A DNA stretch of 41,972 nt from Bacteroidales bacterium (GTDB lineage: Bacteria; Bacteroidota; Bacteroidia; Bacteroidales; VadinHA17): assembly GCA_012519515.1 (NCBI GenBank), contig JAAYQC010000103.1:1-41972 (forward strand). The letters run 5' to 3'. The notes under the pieces were generated by a model that worked only from the letters and a program-made list of their open reading frames with translations, did not search any database and was not told where the DNA came from. The translations under genes and the position numbers were made by a program. Positions 19,051 to 26,667 of the stretch are shown in pieces (the stretch's first letter is position 1; the number at the start of each line of letters is the position of its first letter).

Positions 19051-19929
19051 CTATTCTGTTGATTTAAGTAATATCTCCATACATTTTTTCAGGCTGCATC
19101 TCCAGTACGGTATTGTCAGGTTATAAGCTTCCTTTATCTTGCTTTTGTCCAACACTGAATAAAACGGTCTTTTGGCAACTGAGGGAAAATCCCTCGAAAG
19201 TATTGCATTCACTTTGCAGTTCAGTCCAGCTTCCTGCATTATCTCCATAGCAAAATCATACCAGCTGCATACTCCCTCATTTGAATAATGATAAATACCC
19301 GCAACAAAGGCAATCTGGTTTCTGATTACCCTCGACACGATATGCATGATTGCCTCAGCCAGATCACCTGCATAAGTGGGTGTTCCAACCTGGTCGAAAA
19401 CAACATCTACCGATTCCCTTTCCTTCCCCAGCCTGATCATAGTCTTTGTGAAATTGTTCCCGAACGGTGAATAAAGCCATGATGTCCTTATTATCATGGT
19501 TCTGTTATGAAGGAGTGCGTATTTTTCACCCTCAAGCTTCGAACGGCCATAGGCCGACAGGGGATTGACAGCTGAAGTTTCACTGTATGGAGTATTGGAG
19601 GAACCATCGAAAACATAATCGGTCGACAGGTGGATCAACTTGGTTTCAGTCTTTTCAATTGAATCTGCCAGATTTTTAACTGCCATGGCATTTACCCTGA
19701 CAGCAGTTTCAGTGTCTGTCTCCGCCCTGTCAACAAAATTATAGGCAGCACAATTAATGATCCAGTCAGGCTTATTCGCCGAAGTGAATATCTTAACCGC
19801 TTCCGGGTCAGTCAAGTCAAGTTCGTCGATATCAGTAAAAATAAACTCATATCCTGAATAGTTTCTGGATTCAGTTTTTATTTCACTGCCAAGCTGTCCC
19901 GATGCTCCTGTTATAAGAATAACTGCCAT
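19051..19929 (-). CDS. rfbD: dTDP-4-dehydrorhamnose reductase (RfbD)
   Basis: From ATG 19929 the product is 292 residues and begins MAVILITGASGQLGSEI, the Rossmann NADPH loop of extended short-chain dehydrogenases. The frame can start three codons earlier at TTG 19938, which I reject as less natural. The catalytic YGRSKLEGEKYA (Tyr/Lys) and THIS-type LSTDYVFDG and IIRTSWLYSPFGNNF blocks are typical of RfbD. It reduces dTDP-4-keto-L-rhamnose to dTDP-L-rhamnose for envelope polysaccharide. It follows rfbC by 9 nt and precedes the phosphohexomutase by 25 nt. Confidence 0.93.
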   Translation of the reverse strand: MAVILITGASGQLGSEIKTESRNYSGYEFIFTDIDELDLTDPEAVKIFTSANKPDWIINCAAYNFVDRAETDTETAVRVNAMAVKNLADSIEKTETKLIHLSTDYVFDGSSNTPYSETSAVNPLSAYGRSKLEGEKYALLHNRTMIIRTSWLYSPFGNNFTKTMIRLGKERESVDVVFDQVGTPTYAGDLAEAIMHIVSRVIRNQIAFVAGIYHYSNEGVCSWYDFAMEIMQEAGLNCKVNAILSRDFPSVAKRPFYSVLDKSKIKEAYNLTIPYWRCSLKKCMEILLKSTE

Positions 19930-19938
19930 GATGCTCAA

Positions 19939-20487
19939 CTAAAAATTCATCTCTGCTTCCCTGAAAAAGGGTTGTTTCTGGTCCTTGGGACTTATAACCG
20001 GTTCAATTCCTTCTATCCTCCAGTTAATGGCAAGGTCCGGATCATCCAATGAAATACCCCGCTCATATTGCGGATTATAGAGGTTGTCGCATTTATACTG
20101 TATTACCGCAATATCACTTAGAACGGAAAACCCGTGAGCGAAGCCCTTTGGAATGAACAACTGTGTCTTGTTTTCTGAATCGAGTATCACACCAAACCAT
20201 TTTCCAAAGGTCTTTGAATTTCTCCTCAGGTCAACAGCTACATCATATATTTTTCCCACAACCACTCTTATAAGTTTTGCCTGAGCAAAAGGATTCAACT
20301 GGTAATGGAGTCCTCTGATAACCCCTTTTACCGATCTTGATTCATTGTCCTGAACCGGATTAAACGGAATTCCAGACATAAGAAAGGTCTCAAGCTTAAA
20401 GCTTTCAAAAAAATAGCCTCTGCTGTCACTGAATACTTTAGGCTGAATTATGTACAATCCCTCAAATCCGGTTTCCGTTATTTTCAT
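19939..20487 (-). CDS. rfbC: dTDP-4-dehydrorhamnose 3,5-epimerase (RfbC)
   Basis: This 182-residue cupin enzyme converts dTDP-4-keto-6-deoxyglucose to its L-lyxo epimer. Landmarks are the opening FEGLYIIQPKVFSDSRGYFFESF, the catalytic His in GVIRGLHYQ, KLIRVVVGKIYDVAVDLR, and IPKGFAHGFSVLSD with Y/D residues after it. The length is normal. It sits between rfbA (45 nt upstream) and rfbD in one minus-strand operon. Confidence 0.95.
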   Translation of the reverse strand: MKITETGFEGLYIIQPKVFSDSRGYFFESFKLETFLMSGIPFNPVQDNESRSVKGVIRGLHYQLNPFAQAKLIRVVVGKIYDVAVDLRRNSKTFGKWFGVILDSENKTQLFIPKGFAHGFSVLSDIAVIQYKCDNLYNPQYERGISLDDPDLAINWRIEGIEPVISPKDQKQPFFREAEMNF

Positions 20488-20532
20488 TGATATGACTTAA
20501 TCATATGTAAATCCGTCTATTGTCTGGATATG

Positions 20533-21423
20533 CTATCGTGAGCTGGCAAATCCGTCTTCCTCGTTTGCTATTTTCAGGAGATATCTTCCATACTGGCTCT
20601 TTTTTACAGGTTCCGCAAGCGAAATTAATTGTTCCCTGCTTATAAACCCTCTTTTGTAGGCAATTTCTTCAATACATGATGCCTTGAGTCCCTGCCGCTG
20701 TTCAAGCGTGGAAATGAAATTAGCTGCTTGCAGCAGACTTTCGTAGGTTCCCGTGTCGAGCCATGCCATTCCCCGGCCCATTATTCTAACCTCAAGCGAG
20801 CCTTCCTCAAGGTATAGACGGTTCAGGTCGGTTATTTCAAGTTCTCCACGTGCTGATGGCTTAAGAGATTTAGCTTTTCCGATTACAGTATTATCATAAA
20901 AGTAAAGTCCGGTTACCGCATAGTTCGACTTTGGATTTTCCGGCTTTTCCTCAATGCTCACGGCTTTCATGTTTCTGTCAAATTCAACCACTCCGTAACG
21001 TGTCGGGTCATTTACATAATAACCGAAAACAAGAGCCCCTCTGGTAAGTTCAGCCGCCCTGAGCATGACATCCCCAAAACCTTGTCCGTAGAATATATTA
21101 TCGCCAAGTATCATGCAGACATTGTCGCTACCGATGAATTCTTCCCCTAATATAAAAGCCTGTGCCAGGCCATCAGGTGATGGCTGTTCCTTATAGCTGA
21201 ATCTGACTCCTATTGATGATCCGTCGCCCAACAGATTTCTGAACCCCGGCAGGTCTCTTGGTGTCGATATAACAAGTATCTCCCTGATCCCGGCCAGCAT
21301 CAGTACCGACAAGGGATAATAAATCATCGGCTTGTCATATACCGGAAGCATCTGCTTCGAAATTGCTGTCGTAATAGGGTAGAGGCGGGTCCCTGATCCC
21401 CCGGCCAGTATTATTCCTTTCAT
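20533..21423 (-). CDS. rfbA: Glucose-1-phosphate thymidylyltransferase (RfbA)
   Basis: This 296-residue nucleotidyltransferase makes dTDP-glucose from dTTP and glucose-1-phosphate. It starts [18 protein letters not shown], the nucleotide-binding loop. [30 protein letters not shown] (metal-binding Asp), and [11 protein letters not shown] follow in the family order. [15 protein letters not shown] marks the RfbA/RmlA class near the end. It is 94 nt downstream of ugd and heads rfbC and rfbD. The dehydratase RfbB is not encoded anywhere in the window. Confidence 0.95.
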   Translation of the reverse strand: MKGIILAGGSGTRLYPITTAISKQMLPVYDKPMIYYPLSVLMLAGIREILVISTPRDLPGFRNLLGDGSSIGVRFSYKEQPSPDGLAQAFILGEEFIGSDNVCMILGDNIFYGQGFGDVMLRAAELTRGALVFGYYVNDPTRYGVVEFDRNMKAVSIEEKPENPKSNYAVTGLYFYDNTVIGKAKSLKPSARGELEITDLNRLYLEEGSLEVRIMGRGMAWLDTGTYESLLQAANFISTLEQRQGLKASCIEEIAYKRGFISREQLISLAEPVKKSQYGRYLLKIANEEDGFASSR

Positions 21424-21517
21424 TATCTGATGATTATATCATGTTCCTATAGATGTTGCAAGACCCGGGTTTTGGCGGGTTGTAGCAAGTTCAATATTGC
21501 AGCTCAAGCCTCAGGCC

Positions 21518-22834
21518 TTACTTTCTTCCTATTCCATAATAACAAAAGCCCTTCTTTTTCATCTCTTCCGGATCATAAATATTTCTTCCGTCAAAAATGG
21601 TCTTTTCATGCATTAGTTTCGACATTTTTTCAAGATCTGGAAGGTGAAACTCAGCCCATTCGGTCAAAAGAGCAAGGGCATCCACGCCTTTTATGGCATC
21701 ATAGTGATCCTCAGCATAATAAACACTGTTCCCCAGTTGTTTCCTGGTCTCGTCCATGGCAGCCGGATCGTAAACCCTTACATTCACGCCGGCGTCAACA
21801 AGTTTTTTTACAAGATATACAGCCGACGACTCCCTTATATCGTTTGTTTTTGGCTTGAACGATAGTCCCCACACACCGATTGACTTAGATTTCAGATTAT
21901 TTCCGAAATGCCTGCTGATTTTGTTGAATATCACGTTTTTCTGAAATTCATTGGCTTTTTCCACAGCAGAGATAACCTTGAGATCATATCCCTGGTCGGA
22001 TGCGGTTTTTATAATTGCCTTGACATCTTTTGGGAAACAGGATCCGCCGTAGCCGATACCCGGATATAAAAACCTGTTTCCTATCCTGGGATCGCTTCCG
22101 ATTCCCTTCCTGACATTGTTAATGTCAGCGCCGAGAAGTTCGCACAGATTGGCAATTTCGTTTATAAAGCTTATCCTTGTTGCAAGCATCGCGTTTGCTG
22201 CATTCTTGGTGAGTTCAGCCGATGGGATGTCCATGAATATTACTGTCCGGTTGTTAAGGAGAAAAGGCATATAGAGCTTCCTCATCAGATCGCCGGCCTT
22301 TTTGCTGTCAACACCTACAATGATTCTCTGGGGCTTAAGGAAATCCTCCACAGCCGAACCTTCCTTGAGAAACTCGGGATTTGAAGCGACATCGAAAGGT
22401 ATGTCCTGATTTCTTTCTGCAAGTTTGTTTTTTATTGCAATCCTTATCCTTTCAGCTGTGCCTACCGGGACTGTACTTTTGGTTGCAACAACCACATAAT
22501 GATCGAGCAGCGATCCTATTTCTGTTGCAACGCCCAAAACATGCTTCAGGTCAGCGCTTCCGTCCTCGTCAGGAGGAGTTCCGACCGCGATGAATATAAC
22601 CTTTGCTCCGGATATTGCTTCTTTTATGCTGTTTGTGAATGTAAGTCTTCCCTTTTCAATATTGGTAACCATCATCGGTTCCAGTCCGGGCTCATAGATC
22701 GGTACCTTCCCGGCCTGCATCATCTTTACTTTATTGAGGTCATTGTCAACACAAACTACATTGACACCTGTCTCGGCAAAACACGTACCTGTAACCAGCC
22801 CCACATAACCAGTTCCAATAACTGCAATCTTCAT
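21518..22834 (-). CDS. ugd: UDP-glucose 6-dehydrogenase
   Basis: This 438-residue NAD-dependent enzyme oxidises UDP-glucose to UDP-glucuronate. The Rossmann loop IAVIGTGYVGLVTG is at 3-16, the SNPEFLKEGSAVEDF block at about 151-165, and the catalytic Cys in GYGGSCFPKDV at C266. The C-terminal domain has WGLSFKPKTNDIRESSA. The length is normal. It is the first gene of the nucleotide-sugar operon and has a Bacteroidota -7 element just upstream. Its product and dTDP-rhamnose would feed capsule or O-antigen-type polymers. Glycosyltransferases are not in this window. Confidence 0.95.
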   Translation of the reverse strand: MKIAVIGTGYVGLVTGTCFAETGVNVVCVDNDLNKVKMMQAGKVPIYEPGLEPMMVTNIEKGRLTFTNSIKEAISGAKVIFIAVGTPPDEDGSADLKHVLGVATEIGSLLDHYVVVATKSTVPVGTAERIRIAIKNKLAERNQDIPFDVASNPEFLKEGSAVEDFLKPQRIIVGVDSKKAGDLMRKLYMPFLLNNRTVIFMDIPSAELTKNAANAMLATRISFINEIANLCELLGADINNVRKGIGSDPRIGNRFLYPGIGYGGSCFPKDVKAIIKTASDQGYDLKVISAVEKANEFQKNVIFNKISRHFGNNLKSKSIGVWGLSFKPKTNDIRESSAVYLVKKLVDAGVNVRVYDPAAMDETRKQLGNSVYYAEDHYDAIKGVDALALLTEWAEFHLPDLEKMSKLMHEKTIFDGRNIYDPEEMKKKGFCYYGIGRK

Positions 22835-22858
22835 ATATTTCTTTTAGTGTAAGTTGTA

Positions 22859-22866
22859 CAAATATA
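22859..22866 (-). promoter_or_regulatory. ugd: Candidate -7 element of ugd-rfb operon
   Basis: The minus strand reads TATATTTG (22866-22859), a perfect match to TAnnTTTG, 24 nt before the ugd start codon. No clear TTG is seen at the usual -33 distance. Confidence 0.5.
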
Positions 22867-22911
22867 ATAAATCCTTTCACAGTAATTCGATGACTTGAGC
22901 CACTAACTATG

Positions 22912-22925
22912 CACAGGGCACAGGG
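22912..22925 (-). repeat. Two heptanucleotide units (CCCTGTG on minus strand)
   Basis: Two perfect head-to-tail copies of the heptamer CACAGGG on the plus strand, which is CCCTGTG on the minus strand. They are the same unit that forms the 12-copy array at 37327-37410, in the opposite orientation. They lie between the divergent ugd and rpsA promoters. Confidence 0.75.
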
Positions 22926-22967
22926 CAAAGAACTACATTTCTGAAAACCATGAAAATCTTAATTATA

Positions 22968-22999
22968 TTGCGACATTTCAATAAAAAAACATATCTTTG
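22968..22999 (+). promoter_or_regulatory. rpsA: rpsA promoter
   Basis: TTG at 22968-22970 and a perfect -7 element TATCTTTG at 22992-22999 are separated by 21 nt, the Bacteroidota spacing. The rpsA start is at 23061, giving a leader of roughly 55 nt. Confidence 0.7.
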
Positions 23000-23060
23000 C
23001 AACCACTTTTTTACAAAATAATGTCTAACTTATTAATTATTAGTCCTTTTAATTGCCATT

Positions 23061-25121
23061 ATGACTGAAAGCAAAAAGAAACCTGTCAAGAAAGAAAAAC
23101 TTGAAATTGATGAAGAAGGTCTGACGACTGCGAAAAAAATCAAAGCCAAAGAGAAGCCTGTTGCACAAGTAATTGATGAAGAGATTCTTCCGGATGAAGA
23201 TTCGCAGAGTGAAGCTGATGAAATTGTTATAAAAGTTGTCGATGAGACAGAGGAAGCTGTCCGGGAAGCAAGATTACGCAAAAACATTCCTGAAGTTGAC
23301 AAGGTAAAGAAGTCCGAGGTTAAAACCGAAGGAACTCATGTTCCCTCAATTGAGGATTTTGACTGGGAAAGTTATGAAAGTGACGGAATAAAAAACTCAC
23401 CCAGGCACAAGGAATACGAAGAAATGTATAATAAGACTCTGTCAACTGTCGCAGTTGATGAGGTCGTTACCGGAACGGTAATCAATATGACATCCCGCGA
23501 GGTTGTTGTGAATATAGGTTACAAATCGGAGGGTGTTGTCAGCCTTAACGAGTTTCGCTACAATCCTAACCTGAAAGTAGGAGATACAGTTGAAGTTTAC
23601 GTAGAAAGTCAGGAAGACAAGAGGGGCCAGCTGGTTCTTTCACATAAGAAGGCCCGTGCAATTAATTCATGGGAACGTGTCAACGAAGCCCTGGCGAAAG
23701 ATGAAATTATTACCGGTTATATCAAGTGCAGGACTAAGGGCGGCATGATTGTCGATGTATTCGGCATTGAAGCATTCCTTCCCGGTTCTCAGATTGATGT
23801 CAAACCGATCCGCGACTATGACGTGTTTGTTGGCAAGACAATGGAATTCAAGGTTGTAAAGATAAACCAGGAATTCAAGAACGTCGTTGTGTCGCATAAG
23901 GCTCTTATCGAAGCTGAACTTGAACAGCAGAAGAAGGAAATCATTGCCAAGCTCGAAAAAGGACAGGTTCTCGAAGGAACTGTCAAGAATATCACATCTT
24001 ATGGTGTATTCATCGATCTCGGCGGTGTCGACGGCCTTATTCACATTACCGACCTGTCATGGGGCAGGGTGAATCATCCCGAGGAGATTGTTCAGCTTGA
24101 CCAGAAATTGAATGTAGTTATTCTCGATTTTGATGATGACAAGAAGCGTATTGCTCTTGGCCTGAAGCAGCTGACACCTCACCCATGGGATTCAGTCGAT
24201 CCCGATCTCAAGGTTGGTGACAAGGTTAACGGCAAGGTTGTTGTTATGGCCGACTATGGTGCATTTGTTGAAATTGCTGCCGGTGTGGAAGGTCTTATCC
24301 ATGTTTCCGAGATGTCGTGGTCGCAGCACTTGCGCAGCGCCCAGGAATTCCTGAAGGTTGGAGATGAGGTAGAAGCCGTGATTCTGACACTCGACAGGAC
24401 TGAAAGGAAAATGTCGCTTGGTATCAAACAACTCAAGCCCGATCCATGGCAGAACATCGAGGAGAAATACACTGTTGGTTCAAAACATACAGCCAAAGTC
24501 AGAAACTTTACCAATTTCGGCGTATTTGTCGAGATTGAAGAAGGAGTTGACGGACTAATCCATATCTCCGATCTCTCGTGGACCAGGAAAATCAAGCATC
24601 CTGCCGAATTCACCTCCATCGATTCGGAAATTGACGTTGTTGTCCTCGAAATTGACAAGGAAAGCAGGAGGCTCAGTCTTGGTCACAAACAACTTGAGGA
24701 TAATCCCTGGGATGTGTTCGAGAATCTTTTCACCATCGATTCAGTGCATGAAGGAACAGTGGTCGAGGTATTCGACAAGGGAGCTGTTGTTGCTCTTCCC
24801 TATGGCGTCGAAGGCTTCGTCACACCCAAACACCTTGTAAAGGAAGACGGAACAACGGCTAAAATCGATGAGAAACTCGAGTTCAAAGTCATTGAATTCA
24901 ACAAGTCAGCCAAGAAGATCATCCTCTCTCACAGCAGGATATTTGAAGACGAGAAGAAAGCTGCCGAGTCACCTGCCAGGAAGACCGAAGGGGATTCTCC
25001 AAGGAAGTCATCCAGGAAAACCAAGCTGAATGTTGAGAAAACAACACTCGGTGATATAACTCAATTGGCCGCTCTTAAGGAAGAAATGGAAGAAAAAGCT
25101 GGTAAAGCTTCAAAAAAATAG
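23061..25121 (+). CDS. rpsA: 30S ribosomal protein S1
   Basis: The product is 686 residues with six S1 RNA-binding domains at about 130-197, 213-281, 298-369, 385-456, 472-543 and 558-627. The last four carry strong GVFID/GLIH-type cores (SYGVFIDLGGVDGLIHITDLSW, cited as the clearest). S1 binds mRNA on the 30S subunit. It matters particularly in a phylum with few Shine-Dalgarno sites. The first 100 or so residues are a charged Lys/Glu-rich extension absent from E. coli S1, and the last 60 residues form a basic low-complexity tail. It has its own promoter and is followed by a STAS gene after 37 nt. Confidence 0.96.
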   Translation: MTESKKKPVKKEKLEIDEEGLTTAKKIKAKEKPVAQVIDEEILPDEDSQSEADEIVIKVVDETEEAVREARLRKNIPEVDKVKKSEVKTEGTHVPSIEDFDWESYESDGIKNSPRHKEYEEMYNKTLSTVAVDEVVTGTVINMTSREVVVNIGYKSEGVVSLNEFRYNPNLKVGDTVEVYVESQEDKRGQLVLSHKKARAINSWERVNEALAKDEIITGYIKCRTKGGMIVDVFGIEAFLPGSQIDVKPIRDYDVFVGKTMEFKVVKINQEFKNVVVSHKALIEAELEQQKKEIIAKLEKGQVLEGTVKNITSYGVFIDLGGVDGLIHITDLSWGRVNHPEEIVQLDQKLNVVILDFDDDKKRIALGLKQLTPHPWDSVDPDLKVGDKVNGKVVVMADYGAFVEIAAGVEGLIHVSEMSWSQHLRSAQEFLKVGDEVEAVILTLDRTERKMSLGIKQLKPDPWQNIEEKYTVGSKHTAKVRNFTNFGVFVEIEEGVDGLIHISDLSWTRKIKHPAEFTSIDSEIDVVVLEIDKESRRLSLGHKQLEDNPWDVFENLFTIDSVHEGTVVEVFDKGAVVALPYGVEGFVTPKHLVKEDGTTAKIDEKLEFKVIEFNKSAKKIILSHSRIFEDEKKAAESPARKTEGDSPRKSSRKTKLNVEKTTLGDITQLAALKEEMEEKAGKASKK

Positions 25122-25158
25122 AAAATAGTTTTAAATTTAAGCTGTTAAAATTATAACT

Positions 25159-25497
25159 ATGGATTTCAACATTGAGAATCGGAATAACAGCACCTTGATC
25201 CAGATTAAATCTGAGAAGCTTGATACTCATATAGCACCGGCTCTGAAATCAGAACTGGTGCTTATTTCAGGCAAGGGAGAAAAGAATATCATCCTTGATC
25301 TCGAAAAATGTCAGTATTGCGACTCTTCCGGACTGAGCGCGATCCTTGTTGCTAACAGGCTGTGCAAGAACGCCGGAGGAACTTTCGTGCTCTGCGGACT
25401 AAGTGAGGCAGTCGAAAGGCTGATTACTATCTCACAACTTGATACGGTGCTAACTATTACAAAGTCAGTTGCCGATGCTGAAAAAATGATTTCATGA
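25159..25497 (+). CDS. STAS-domain anti-anti-sigma-factor-like protein
   Basis: This 112-residue single STAS domain has the phosphorylation loop CQYCDSSGLSAIL, in which D55-S56-S57-G58 matches the DSSG motif. The second Ser (S57) corresponds to the residue phosphorylated in SpoIIAA-type proteins. The adjoining sequence ILDLEKC and FVLCGLSEAVERLI fit the fold. Such proteins switch partners with a kinase or anti-sigma factor according to phosphorylation. No cognate kinase or phosphatase gene is adjacent. rpsA is 37 nt upstream and rnz starts 21 nt downstream, so it is probably co-transcribed with translation and RNA genes. SiaB/SiaC lies 4 kb away. Confidence 0.88.
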   Translation: MDFNIENRNNSTLIQIKSEKLDTHIAPALKSELVLISGKGEKNIILDLEKCQYCDSSGLSAILVANRLCKNAGGTFVLCGLSEAVERLITISQLDTVLTITKSVADAEKMIS

Positions 25498-25518
25498 TCA
25501 AAGTATTGCAGATTGCAA

Positions 25519-26451
25519 ATGAAAGTCACGGTACTTGGTAGCAGTTCTGCATTACCGACATCGCAAAGATATCCATCCGCTCATGTGCTTACTGCACATG
25601 GGCGGATGTTTTTGATAGACTGTGGTGAAGGAACACAGATGCAGCTAAGGAAATGCAGTATAAGATTCGGTAGAATAAACGACATCTTCATCAGTCATCT
25701 GCATGGCGATCACGTGTTCGGGCTCTATGGACTTCTTTCCACTTTCAACCTGATGGGAAGGACTAATCCGATCCGCCTGCATGCTCCCGCAAACTATGAT
25801 CTGTTACTCCGGTCGCATCTCAGCGATTTTGACATACACCTGAACTTCGAAATTGTTTTTGTACCTCTTCAAGGCAATGATCCCGCTATCGTTTATGAAG
25901 ATAAACATCTTACAGTTGCTGCATTTCCGCTTAAACACAGGATTCAGGCATACGGTTTTGTCTTTCGCGAAAAACCTGCCGACAGGAATATTATAAAGGA
26001 AAAAATAGAAGAATATTCCATCCCTTCATATAGGATTCCGGGGATTAAGAAAGGACAGGACTTTGTAAACGACGAGGGAATGGTGATCAAAAATGATGAA
26101 ATAACAGTTCCGCCTCCCAAACCCCTCTCATATGCATATTGCAGTGATACAATGTATTTTGCCAGACTCTCGTCCTTCGTTAAGAGTGTTGACCTGCTAT
26201 ACCACGAAGCCACCTTTGACGGGTCCATGGAAAAACTGGCAAGGAAAGTAATGCATTCCACAACACTCGATGCCGCTAAAACAGCCCTGAAGGCAAATGC
26301 AGGAACCCTCATGATCGGCCATTTCTCTGCCCGTTACGATGATGTGACATCACTTGTCGAAGAGGCCCGAACGATCTTTCCGTCAACCATCCCGGCAATT
26401 GACGGAAATACCTATAATATAAAGGAACTTTCTGCAGGGAAGCAACCCTGA
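25519..26451 (+). CDS. rnz: Ribonuclease Z
   Basis: This 310-residue metallo-beta-lactamase-fold nuclease matures tRNA 3' ends. From ATG 25519 it begins MKVTVLGSSSALPTSQRYPSA. A TTG two codons earlier is rejected. The metal motif FISHLHGDHVFG (H60, H62, D64, H65) is followed by the LKHRIQAYGFVFREKP exosite-like region. Later come YCSDTMYF (metal-binding Asp), LLYHEATF and the HSTTLDAA His, and IGHFSARY closes the active site. Since the encoded tRNA-Asp lacks CCA, 3' processing by this enzyme and CCA addition are both expected. Confidence 0.95.
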   Translation: MKVTVLGSSSALPTSQRYPSAHVLTAHGRMFLIDCGEGTQMQLRKCSIRFGRINDIFISHLHGDHVFGLYGLLSTFNLMGRTNPIRLHAPANYDLLLRSHLSDFDIHLNFEIVFVPLQGNDPAIVYEDKHLTVAAFPLKHRIQAYGFVFREKPADRNIIKEKIEEYSIPSYRIPGIKKGQDFVNDEGMVIKNDEITVPPPKPLSYAYCSDTMYFARLSSFVKSVDLLYHEATFDGSMEKLARKVMHSTTLDAAKTALKANAGTLMIGHFSARYDDVTSLVEEARTIFPSTIPAIDGNTYNIKELSAGKQP

Positions 26452-26593
26452 CGGCAGGACTTATCCTGATCATTAAGCCGAATCTTTGTTTTGACCGGTT
26501 TAGTACCGAATCCCCCAAGGGGCCCGTAGGTAAATCCCGGAAGATAAGTCTCCGGAATCATGGCCCGGATATTGCTGTTACGACATTGTGCAT

Positions 26594-26632
26594 GGTGGTA
26601 TTGAAGCAAAGAATAATTATCTTTGCACCACC
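26594..26632 (+). promoter_or_regulatory. Promoter -7 element inside a long palindrome
   Basis: A perfect -7 element TATCTTTG lies at 26618-26625. It forms part of an interrupted inverted repeat: GGTGGT (26594-26599), then GCAAAGA (26606-26612), a 7-nt loop, TCTTTGC (26620-26626), ACCACC (26627-26632). The left arm has a 6-nt bulge. The protease start at 26668 follows. Either the transcript start or a regulator site may use this symmetry. Confidence 0.5.
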
Positions 26633-26667
26633 TTAAAAACATGCAGTAAGAAACATTGATACTCAAC

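Noticed and set aside
21453-21490. Imperfect inverted repeat between rfbA and ugd as an internal terminator or attenuator
   Set aside because: The stem is interrupted and not followed by a T run on the minus strand, so it is not supported as a terminator.
25944-26312. Antisense frame inside rnz
   Set aside because: It is a mirror of a conserved gene with all metal-binding motifs on the other strand.
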